A stretch of DNA of 14,098 nucleotides from Thiohalobacter sp. (GTDB lineage: Bacteria > Pseudomonadota > Gammaproteobacteria > DSM-19610): NCBI GenBank assembly GCA_027080445.1, contig JALWRY010000352.1:1-14098 (forward strand). Reading direction: 5' to 3'. Shown one piece after another: positions 7,549 to 13,392 of this stretch. Under the pieces are notes generated by a model. The model did not search any database, was not told the origin of the DNA, and saw only the letters and a list, made by a program, of their open reading frames with translations. Position numbers and translations under genes: made by a program. How positions within the stretch are numbered: position 1 is the stretch's first letter; each line of letters begins with the position of its first letter.

Positions 7549-7792
7549 TATTACGTTTTATTCAAGCCTTTCAAGCAATCAACCTGGCGTTTTTTCGATT
7601 GATGGCGTCATTATTCGGCCGCACACGGTGCGTAAAGACACACAAAACACGTCAATAATCCCGCTCTTTCTGTACCTAAAGTTACCAAATAATCAGTCAG
7701 TTAAAGCATCTCCCGAAAAGTCCGATGACACTCCTCGACAAGACCGGCTCAGGTTGTACACACAGTAAAATTTGTGGAAGGCGTCCGAACAA

Positions 7793-8890
7793 ATGACAGG
7801 AAAAAACAGATTGCTTCTAAATGGGCAGTGGCTCGTTCTGCTCGTCAGCGCATGGTTAATCAGCACCTCTTCCGTATTGGCAGAATCCGCTTATTCAACC
7901 AATGTTGGCAGTTTGTCGGTGAAGATTTTTAACCGTTATATGCAACGGGCCAGGGCCGGTGAAGTGAAGTCTCAACTGGAAGTTGCACATCGGCTTGAAA
8001 ACGGTAAAGGGGCGCAACAAAATTTAATCCAGGCTTTTTTCTGGTATCAGAAAGCGGCCGAACAGGGAAGTGTCGAGGCGCAGTACAAGATAGGTACGAT
8101 GCTCGAAACAGGTAGCGGCGTAACAAAAAACCTGGACCAGGCACAGCAATGGTATGAGAAGGCCGCCGCACAAGCCTACAAACCCGCTGTTGCCAGAATA
8201 GTACGGCTGACAAAAGCCAGCCGCGCAGCAAAACAAAAGGCTGAACAGAAAGCAAAAGCGCAGGCAGAACGGCAGGCTGAACGTAAAGCTCGACAGGAAG
8301 CCAGGGTGCGCGCGGCGCAGCGGAAACAGCAGGAAGAAGACCGTTTGCGCAAAGAACGCCGGAAACTGGCCCGTATCCAACGGGAACAGGCCGCTATACA
8401 GTTAAAAAAAAGGCAACACAAGGTTGCTGAAGATCGCAGCGCGCATATCGCGTCGTCCACCAGCCCCGGAGAAATACTGGCGAAGCTTAACCAGGGAAAC
8501 TGGATGAGTGGCAATGCCGCAGTAGACTTCCTGCCTTCCACGCAGAGCCGCTGTATACAGCAGGGTAAAAAACTCTCGTGCTTTACCAGCGAACGTGAAG
8601 TGCTTGTCGCGCAAAACAGCGTGCGTTATATGGCGCAATCGACCATCGAAGTCAGTGGTCATGGTCAGATCACAGTCAACTACCGCTACCAGGTGACGCG
8701 TGTTCACGGTGCTGCAGACGGTCTTGAATCGCATCGCGGTCCTGATCACCCCTTACCCGACAAAGGCTGGCAGGACGCCTTTAATTATCTGTGCCGTTTT
8801 CCCGGCGACAACATGCTGGAGTGCCTGGATAACACTGGCAGACATTTCACATTGACGCGTACTGTCGCTGCCACGGCAGCAGCGAAATAA
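7793..8890 (+). CDS. Exported Sel1-repeat protein with a long charged helix
   Basis: I chose ATG 7793 (365 residues) because GGAAGG lies 11 bases upstream and the signal peptide then starts at once; an in-frame TTG at 7772 would add seven residues and has no good site. The signal peptide has a hydrophobic core at about residues 11-29 and cleavage after VLA (residue 30). Two Sel1/TPR-like repeats follow: residues about 56-91 (with LENGKGAQQNLIQAFFWYQKAAE) split by eye as GKGAQQNLIQAFFWYQ and KAAEQG, and about 92-127 (LETGSGV, QAQQWYEKAA). Residues about 141-212 are a highly charged Lys/Arg/Glu/Gln helix, probably coiled coil. The C-terminal domain (about 222-365) is beta-rich with four cysteines in two close pairs. 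Sel1 repeats normally mediate protein binding, so a periplasmic scaffold is a reasonable inference. The next gene starts 14 bases downstream. Confidence 0.85.
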   Translation: MTGKNRLLLNGQWLVLLVSAWLISTSSVLAESAYSTNVGSLSVKIFNRYMQRARAGEVKSQLEVAHRLENGKGAQQNLIQAFFWYQKAAEQGSVEAQYKIGTMLETGSGVTKNLDQAQQWYEKAAAQAYKPAVARIVRLTKASRAAKQKAEQKAKAQAERQAERKARQEARVRAAQRKQQEEDRLRKERRKLARIQREQAAIQLKKRQHKVAEDRSAHIASSTSPGEILAKLNQGNWMSGNAAVDFLPSTQSRCIQQGKKLSCFTSEREVLVAQNSVRYMAQSTIEVSGHGQITVNYRYQVTRVHGAADGLESHRGPDHPLPDKGWQDAFNYLCRFPGDNMLECLDNTGRHFTLTRTVAATAAAK

Positions 8891-8904
8891 GGGTTAACGC
8901 CGTA

Positions 8905-10293
8905 ATGAACAAAAGACTTCACGTGGATGTTGGAATGTCACGAATTGCGACAGGTCGTAATCAGGGGGGTGTTGTTCTGGCGCTGGCGCTTTCCTTAGGC
9001 CTTATATCACTGACAACCCAGGCGGCTGATTACTGCAATGCCGTGTCGGTTCAGGCAGGCGGAAAACTGGAGGCATTCGATCGACACATACAAACCCTGA
9101 AAACAAAGGATGCCATTGATAAGGCAATACGTATTGAGTTGTGTACAAAAGACAACGTATTCGCCTTTTTGACCGACGAACCGGCCTATGCTTACGGTCG
9201 TTGCTTTGTCCCGGCCAGTGCGACGGACAGTTTCTGGAATGCCGATCACGCAAAATCCCTGGCGATGATGCAGCACTTCCAGGCGGCCTGTGTCCATTGG
9301 GCTTTGCTACGCTACCAGCCGTTGGTAAAACGCGTCGAAGCCAGAACCCGGCGCCACGCAGAGCAACTGCGCGCGTTAAAACTCAAGCAGAGCGCCGAAC
9401 AGGAACGCGCAAAGGCAATAGCCGAGGCCAAACATCGCGCTGAACAACTGGCGCAACGCGAATCATCTCGCCGGCAAGCACTGCAACAAGCGATGCAGAC
9501 GGTACACGACAGGCACAATCACGGTAGCCTGCAGTGGTCCACCGATCTGGGATCGCCGGACCGGCACTCCATGGAACTGGCTTCCTATCTGCTTGCAGCC
9601 GATCTGACCGCGTTCTCCAGCGAGAAACAAACATCCCGTAAACACCTGATACAACACCTGAACGAACTGCTTGGCAAGCCACGCGTGAAATCCGTCACCG
9701 CGACCGGCAAGGCGCAGGAATACCGGGTGACAATCCAGTCCAGCTATAACGATTTTTCGGTAGATGCATTCGTTAACGCAACACAGCCCCCTGCCGGGGA
9801 CGCCACAGCCTGGGTGCTGTTTGAATACCGTAAGTCGGAACTCACGCCTGTTGCAGCTGTATTGCAGACAGCAGACCAGGTGTTGACTGCCGCGCGGCTG
9901 GCAGGTGGCAATTTGCCACTTATGTCATTACCTGACCGTAAAGTCACGCGCCTGCCCGCCAGCGCCGATGCCGTTCAGGTGCAACTGCGCTGCGTCCCGC
10001 ACGATGGCGGCCGACCCATGCCGCTTGCTCACTGCCTCAAACCTGACGGTGAAATCAACGTACTGACATCGGGCGACAGCGAGAAGCAGTTTTACAAGGA
10101 CTTCACCCGCAAACAACGCGCCTACCGGTTCAGTATCAGACCACCGTTCGTCCTGCTGGCGCGCACCGGCGACGATAACCGGCGTGGCGAATTACAACTC
10201 AAACTTATCGACACAACACAAACCGATAATCCGGCACTGTTTGACAGCCGGGCGATAGCCCGACATGACAGCCTGTTCGTGTTCTCGGAATAA
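8905..10293 (+). CDS. Exported protein of unknown function with a charged helix and four early cysteines
   Basis: I do not recognise this 462-residue protein. A basic N-terminal region is followed by a hydrophobic core at about residues 22-36 and a likely cleavage after TQA (residue 40), so it should be periplasmic. The mature N-terminal domain has Cys44, Cys80, Cys100 and Cys129, suitable for two disulfides. Residues about 133-205 form a charged Arg/Ala/Glu/Gln helix resembling that of the preceding gene product. The C-terminal half alternates strands and includes a further cysteine pair (QLRCVPHDGG and LAHCLKPDG). AAGGG about 11 bases upstream supports ATG 8905; an in-frame ATG at residue 11 is an alternative that would give a shorter, more usual signal peptide. 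It lies 14 bases after the Sel1-repeat gene and is probably cotranscribed with it. Confidence 0.83.
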   Translation: MNKRLHVDVGMSRIATGRNQGGVVLALALSLGLISLTTQAADYCNAVSVQAGGKLEAFDRHIQTLKTKDAIDKAIRIELCTKDNVFAFLTDEPAYAYGRCFVPASATDSFWNADHAKSLAMMQHFQAACVHWALLRYQPLVKRVEARTRRHAEQLRALKLKQSAEQERAKAIAEAKHRAEQLAQRESSRRQALQQAMQTVHDRHNHGSLQWSTDLGSPDRHSMELASYLLAADLTAFSSEKQTSRKHLIQHLNELLGKPRVKSVTATGKAQEYRVTIQSSYNDFSVDAFVNATQPPAGDATAWVLFEYRKSELTPVAAVLQTADQVLTAARLAGGNLPLMSLPDRKVTRLPASADAVQVQLRCVPHDGGRPMPLAHCLKPDGEINVLTSGDSEKQFYKDFTRKQRAYRFSIRPPFVLLARTGDDNRRGELQLKLIDTTQTDNPALFDSRAIARHDSLFVFSE

Positions 10294-10307
10294 ACGCCGA
10301 TTGCGCC

Positions 10308-10341
10308 GGAGGAGAACCATCCACGCGTTCAGACGCGTGCC
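10308..10341 (+). promoter_or_regulatory. Orphan Shine-Dalgarno sequence followed by a perfect hairpin
   Basis: GGAGGAGA (10308-10315) is a strong ribosome binding site with no ATG, GTG or TTG at normal spacing. It is followed by a perfect 7-base stem, CACGCGT (10322-10328) and ACGCGTG (10333-10339), around a TCAG loop. The first ATG after the hairpin is at 10342. If the stem folds, only about 8 unpaired bases remain between the Shine-Dalgarno sequence and that ATG. No T-tract follows, so a terminator is unlikely. Confidence 0.5.
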
Positions 10342-10383
10342 ATGAGCCAAATGAATATGACATCATCAAGGAGCAGGTTATGA
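10342..10383 (+). CDS. Possible 13-codon leader peptide overlapping the porin start
   Basis: An ATG at 10342 opens a 13-codon frame (MSQMNMTSSRSRL) whose TGA stop at 10381-10383 overlaps the porin ATG at 10380 as ATGA. The upstream GGAGGAGA could serve it if the intervening hairpin brings the two together. The overlap would couple its translation to the porin, which also has its own AAGGAG site inside the frame. The composition is unremarkable, and at this length chance cannot be excluded. Confidence 0.3.
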   Translation: MSQMNMTSSRSRL

Positions 10384-11516
10384 AGACCCAACAACGATTA
10401 CGCATGCTTGGCGCGGCGCTGGCGCTTGGCATGGCGCATAACGCCCAGGCCATTGACTTTAAATGGAGCGGCTTTCTGAATATGGTCGGCGCCGCAACCA
10501 ACGACTCTGCCCTGTATCTGCACGACGAAGGTAATATCGACAACGATGGCAGCTTCGAGGAGTCCACCCTCGGGTTGAATACAATTGTCACCATTAACGA
10601 TAAATTGCGGATTGCGGCACAGATTGCCAGCGCGCCGAGCGACAGATCTATCGATTTCGACTGGGGCTACGGCACCTATAATCTCGACGACAACTGGGCC
10701 GTCAAGGCCGGTCGAATCAAATTTCCGGGTTACCTGGTATCCGAGTATGTACGTGTCGGTTATGCCTACCCCTGGATACGTCCGCCGGAAGTGGTGTACT
10801 CCATTAATATGTCTGCGCCCACCATGGGCCTGGATGCCTATGATGGCGGCGCGCTGCACTACCAGGGTTTCAATGACAGCTTCGATTACTCGGCGGAAAT
10901 CTATGGCGGTGGCCGTCAGACCAGGGTGATGGATTTCAACAAGATGTATGGTCTTGTGCTGCGCGCCAATAACGATAACGTCACTCTGGTGGCTAACGCC
11001 AACTGGTCAAAACTGGATAACCCGGCAGGACTCGATCCCGCCATGGCCGCCATGATGGCGGACACCGCCAACCAGGATATGTTTACCGCCAGCGCCGGCC
11101 TTAATGCCGACTGGAATAACGTGGTGCTCTATGCCGAATATGCCCGCACGGTACTGGATTTCATCAACGCGGCCAATCAGTCAGACGATGTCGATATTAC
11201 CGGCTGGTACACAACCCTGGGGTATCGTTTTGGCGATCTGATGCCGCACCTGACCTATCAGTCGCTCAAGGATGGTAACGGCGGCCTGCAACAAACCAGC
11301 TGGACCGCCGGTTTGCGCTACGATCTGGGCAGTTCCACGACGGTCAAGATGGAATGGCAACGGATTGAACCGGAAATCGCCAGTGGCGCCAACTTGCCGG
11401 TCATGCTGCAAAATCAGTCGGGCTTGTTCAGTAACAATGGGGCCTTTCCCGGTCTTAACGGTACGCCATCTGACAAAGTGGATATGGTCAGCCTGGCCGT
11501 CAACTTCACTTTTTGA
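10380..11516 (+). CDS. Outer-membrane porin-like beta-barrel protein
   Basis: The 378-residue product starts with a signal peptide cleaved after AQA (residue 24) and ends in phenylalanine (VNFTF), the usual outer-membrane beta-barrel terminus. The mature part alternates polar and hydrophobic residues with many aromatic, Gly, Asn and Asp positions and no cysteine, as in 16-stranded porins. A conserved-looking segment (AVKAGRIKFPGYLVSEYV, about residues 114-131) resembles the periplasmic turn and loop-3 region of porins that use an arginine ladder or eyelet, but specificity cannot be read from it. AAGGAG (10368-10373) with 6-base spacing supports the ATG. The gene for a small PstS-like protein starts 9 bases after the stop, suggesting joint expression and a role in taking up an anion such as phosphate (inference). 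Confidence 0.87.
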   Translation: MKTQQRLRMLGAALALGMAHNAQAIDFKWSGFLNMVGAATNDSALYLHDEGNIDNDGSFEESTLGLNTIVTINDKLRIAAQIASAPSDRSIDFDWGYGTYNLDDNWAVKAGRIKFPGYLVSEYVRVGYAYPWIRPPEVVYSINMSAPTMGLDAYDGGALHYQGFNDSFDYSAEIYGGGRQTRVMDFNKMYGLVLRANNDNVTLVANANWSKLDNPAGLDPAMAAMMADTANQDMFTASAGLNADWNNVVLYAEYARTVLDFINAANQSDDVDITGWYTTLGYRFGDLMPHLTYQSLKDGNGGLQQTSWTAGLRYDLGSSTTVKMEWQRIEPEIASGANLPVMLQNQSGLFSNNGAFPGLNGTPSDKVDMVSLAVNFTF

Positions 11517-11525
11517 GGACACCGC

Positions 11526-11957
11526 ATGAACAAAACAACCGGTATGTTCCGGTGGGTAGCTGTGCTTTTCCTGCTACTTGCCGGTTCCGCACACGGCGAA
11601 CTGGCCATTATCGCCCACCCGGATAATCCGGAGCCGGCTTTGACACTAAAGCAGGTCAAGCGCATCTATCTGGCCAGGGCGAAAACATTTCCTCAGGGTG
11701 GACTGGTACAGCGCGCCGACCAGGAACCCGGCTCGCCGGTACGGCAGGAATTTATGAACAAGGTGTTGAAACTAAGGGAGAGACAGTTGAATGCCTACTG
11801 GTCGAAAATGACCTTTACCGGCCGGGGTACGCGCCCTGAAGTGGTTGGCAAGGACGGGGATATCAAACAGTGGGTGCTGCATCATCCCAAAGGCCTGGGC
11901 TACATCGATGCCGGACAGGTCGACGATCAAGTCAAGGTTCTGCTGATAATACCCTGA
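11526..11957 (+). CDS. Small PstS-like periplasmic substrate-binding-type protein
   Basis: This 143-residue protein has a signal peptide with cleavage near AHG (residue 24). The rest resembles one lobe of phosphate ABC-transporter binding proteins: LTLKQVKRIYLARAKTF (about 40-56), then EPGSPVRQEFMNKVL (67-81), the region equivalent to the anion-binding loop of PstS, and a closing HHPKGLGYID segment. Full PstS proteins are 320-350 residues, so this is a short single-domain relative, complete rather than truncated, as it has its own signal peptide and stop. No permease or ATPase gene follows, so classical ABC uptake is not supported here. GAGGAC overlaps the porin stop and acts as its ribosome binding site, and the pair is almost certainly cotranscribed. 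A sensory or buffering role with the porin is possible but unproven. Confidence 0.85.
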   Translation: MNKTTGMFRWVAVLFLLLAGSAHGELAIIAHPDNPEPALTLKQVKRIYLARAKTFPQGGLVQRADQEPGSPVRQEFMNKVLKLRERQLNAYWSKMTFTGRGTRPEVVGKDGDIKQWVLHHPKGLGYIDAGQVDDQVKVLLIIP

Positions 11958-11984
11958 ACGTCATCCCCTTGATAGCGACATCTC

Positions 11985-12039
11985 TATGGATTAGGGTATA
12001 CCCCTATAACAATATGATCTATGTATGGATAGGGGGATA
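11985..12039 (+). promoter_or_regulatory. Operator-like direct repeats and palindrome in the regulator leader
   Basis: Two 16-base direct repeats, TATGGATTAGGGTATA (11985-12000) and TATGGATAGGGGGATA (12024-12039), agree at 13 of 16 positions and lie 39 bases apart. A perfect palindrome GGGTATACCC (11994-12003) overlaps the first; the second contains the ribosome binding site GGGGGA before ATG 12044. A possible -10 element TATGAT lies at 12013-12018. CCCCTAT (12001-12007) is also complementary to ATAGGGG (12029-12035). The layout fits autoregulation of the downstream regulator gene. Confidence 0.45.
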
Positions 12040-12043
12040 AATC

Positions 12044-12736
12044 ATGTATTTCAGAACCGGGACTGACTGGCTACGGACTTACCCTGCGCTTGAAAAGCTC
12101 GACGATCCGGCCTGGCAGAAAGCCGTGCATAAGATGAATCTTATGGAGGTCCCGACCGGCACCGTTGTGTTCCGGCCGGGCGACCCCTGCGCCAACCTGT
12201 TATTTCTGATAAAAGGCCGGGTCAGGGTGTTCATGACCGGTGACAACGGGAGGGAAATTGTACTCTCGCACCTCAAGGGAGGCGACCTGTGCGTCTTTAC
12301 ACTGACCACACTCCTGCAGACGGCTGACTATTCGGCTACCGCTATTACAGAAACGCCTACCCGGGCCGCGTGCCTGCCGGCGGCGGATTTCCGGGAAGCC
12401 TTCGCTGCTTCCAGAGGCTTTCAGGACTTCATTCTTTCCACCATGGCGCAACGCATGCATGACACGCTGTACTTATTGCAGGAGGTCGCGTTCGAACGAC
12501 TGGAGATGCGTCTGGTCTGTTTTTTGCTGCGGCATGGGGATAGTGGCGAGGACAGGGCCATCGAGATGACCCACCAGCAGATTGCCTCTGAACTGGGGAC
12601 CACCCGGGAGATGATAAGCCGGATGTTGAAAGACATGGAACGGCGGGGATGCGTACACCTGAGCCGCAAACGCATTGAATTGACGGACACCCGTCAACTC
12701 GAAGCGATAAATACCAGCCTGGCCGCAGGCATCTGA
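12044..12736 (+). CDS. Crp/Fnr-family transcriptional regulator
   Basis: The 230-residue protein has a cyclic-nucleotide-binding-like beta-roll (about residues 15-125, with VFRPGDPCANLLFLIKGRV split as VFRPGDPCA and FLIKGRVRVF), a dimerisation helix (about 125-155) and a C-terminal winged helix-turn-helix. The recognition helix reads TTREMISRML (186-195); Glu189, Ser192 and Arg193 keep the E-x-x-S-R pattern that reads TTGAT half-sites in FNR and Dnr relatives. The N-terminal cysteine cluster of FNR is missing; cysteines are at 49, 83, 110, 159 and 203, so a 4Fe-4S oxygen sensor is unlikely. The CRP-type cAMP pocket is not evident either. A haem/NO sensor of the Dnr type or a redox-thiol sensor are alternatives. 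A TTGAT half-site occurs upstream at 11969-11973. It is probably monocistronic and autoregulated. Confidence 0.92.
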   Translation: MYFRTGTDWLRTYPALEKLDDPAWQKAVHKMNLMEVPTGTVVFRPGDPCANLLFLIKGRVRVFMTGDNGREIVLSHLKGGDLCVFTLTTLLQTADYSATAITETPTRAACLPAADFREAFAASRGFQDFILSTMAQRMHDTLYLLQEVAFERLEMRLVCFLLRHGDSGEDRAIEMTHQQIASELGTTREMISRMLKDMERRGCVHLSRKRIELTDTRQLEAINTSLAAGI

Positions 12737-12742
12737 GGCGCC

Positions 12743-12765
12743 CATTGCCTGTCATCCGGGCAATG
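12743..12765 (+). terminator. Hairpin after the Crp/Fnr-family gene
   Basis: CATTGCC (12743-12749) and GGCAATG (12759-12765) form a 7-base stem with a 9-base loop, starting 6 bases after the stop codon. There is no T-tract, so it is at best a weak or factor-assisted terminator. The remaining sequence up to the next start at 12986 shows no coding character and no convincing promoter. Confidence 0.4.
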
Positions 12766-12985
12766 CCAGGCATGGTAAATTCTCTCTCGTGGACTGTAAA
12801 GCTTGTGCATTATTGGTCGCTACACCGTGGACCAGGACACAGAATTCTGTTGCTATCACACATTCTGCACGGGCCCGGACGCCCGGTTTTCATCAAAGTC
12901 AACAATCAGCTACAGGCGCGTCAGGACGGCGCAGGGACGGGGTGCGGAGTTTTGCCCCTCATCATCGACAGTCCGGGGTGTTGCC

Positions 12986-13384
12986 GTGGAAAGAAGAAGC
13001 GCAAAACGCGACCAGATAAGGGTTGAAATCGATATTGCCCATCCGGGCGCGGGCCTTTGTCATGGCCTTGTGGAAAACATCAGCAAAAGCGGAGTCTCTC
13101 TCGTCATTCATGGCGGCTCTCTGCCCGCCGAACAGCGATCGGTCATTCTCAACTTCCGGGTATGGACCGGGACTGAAATGCTCTACCGTAAAATCTATTG
13201 CCGGGTCGTTCGCCGCGAAGTCGGGCGCATGGCGCTGGAATTTGCCGAGGATGACATCGTCAGCGAAGCCATTATCCAGGATTTGATGTTCTATCAAAAT
13301 CGTGCACGCAAGCAGGTGGCGCCGGTTCCGTTTCAGGGTGACAGTTTCGCGGGTGCAGTGGCACCCGAAGTGACAGGCCCCTGA
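12986..13384 (+). CDS. PilZ-domain protein with intact c-di-GMP-binding motifs
   Basis: From GTG 12986 the product is 132 residues, a single PilZ domain. The c-di-GMP motifs are complete: Arg8 and Arg12 in R-D-Q-I-R, and Asn31, Ser33 and Gly36 in N-I-S-K-S-G. The barrel continues with VILNFRV and CRVVRREVGRMALEF, and ends in a short helix plus a Pro/Gly-rich tail. The frame stays open upstream to TTG 12803, but those 61 residues are cysteine-rich and disordered in character, so I place the start at GTG, 5 bases after GGGGTG. Unlike the pilus-type PilZ near 3108, this one should bind c-di-GMP and may control motility or surface attachment; the target is unknown. It is convergent with the acyl-CoA synthetase gene, with 8 bases between stops. 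Confidence 0.85.
   Translation: MERRSAKRDQIRVEIDIAHPGAGLCHGLVENISKSGVSLVIHGGSLPAEQRSVILNFRVWTGTEMLYRKIYCRVVRREVGRMALEFAEDDIVSEAIIQDLMFYQNRARKQVAPVPFQGDSFAGAVAPEVTGP
13350..13367. repeat. Perfect 7-base hairpin at the 3' end of the PilZ-domain gene
   Basis: CGGGTGC (13350-13356) pairs with GCACCCG (13361-13367) around an AGTG loop, 14 bases before the PilZ-domain stop and beyond the stop of the convergent minus-strand gene. With no T-tract on either strand it is only a possible termination aid. Confidence 0.35.
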
Positions 13385-13392
13385 CGCAGCGG

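Larger units (their letters stand above)
7462..7792. other. Divergent intergenic region of 331 bases
   Basis: This AT-richer stretch separates the minus-strand chemoreceptor from the plus-strand exported cluster. Besides the sigma-54 candidate and the inverted repeat at 7531-7548, it holds a ribosome binding site GGAAGG (7776-7781) for the gene starting at 7793. No convincing sigma-70 promoter for that gene was found, although TAAAAT at 7766-7771 is a possible but badly placed -10 element. Open frames here show no coding character. Confidence 0.6.

Noticed and set aside
7677..7703. TAAAGTTA followed after 11 bases by GTCAGTTA, a possible sigma-28 promoter for the Sel1-repeat gene
   Set aside because: The -10 half matches only 4 of 8 consensus bases and the leader would be long; chance is likely in AT-rich DNA.
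7427..7768. 113-codon plus-strand frame across the divergent region
   Set aside because: It overlaps the chemoreceptor start and the sigma-54 site, has no ribosome binding site and a random composition.
11969..11982. FNR box upstream of the Crp/Fnr-family gene
   Set aside because: Only the left half TTGAT is present; the right half at the required spacing does not match ATCAA.
12797..12823. TAAAGCTT-N11-GTCGCTAC as a sigma-28 promoter for the c-di-GMP-type PilZ gene
   Set aside because: Spacing is right, but the -10 half matches only 5 of 8 bases and it lies over 160 bases before the start codon.
12803..12985. Open frame extending the PilZ-domain protein by 61 residues from a TTG
   Set aside because: The extension is cysteine-rich, low in family resemblance and lacks a ribosome binding site; the GTG at 12986 gives a normal PilZ length.
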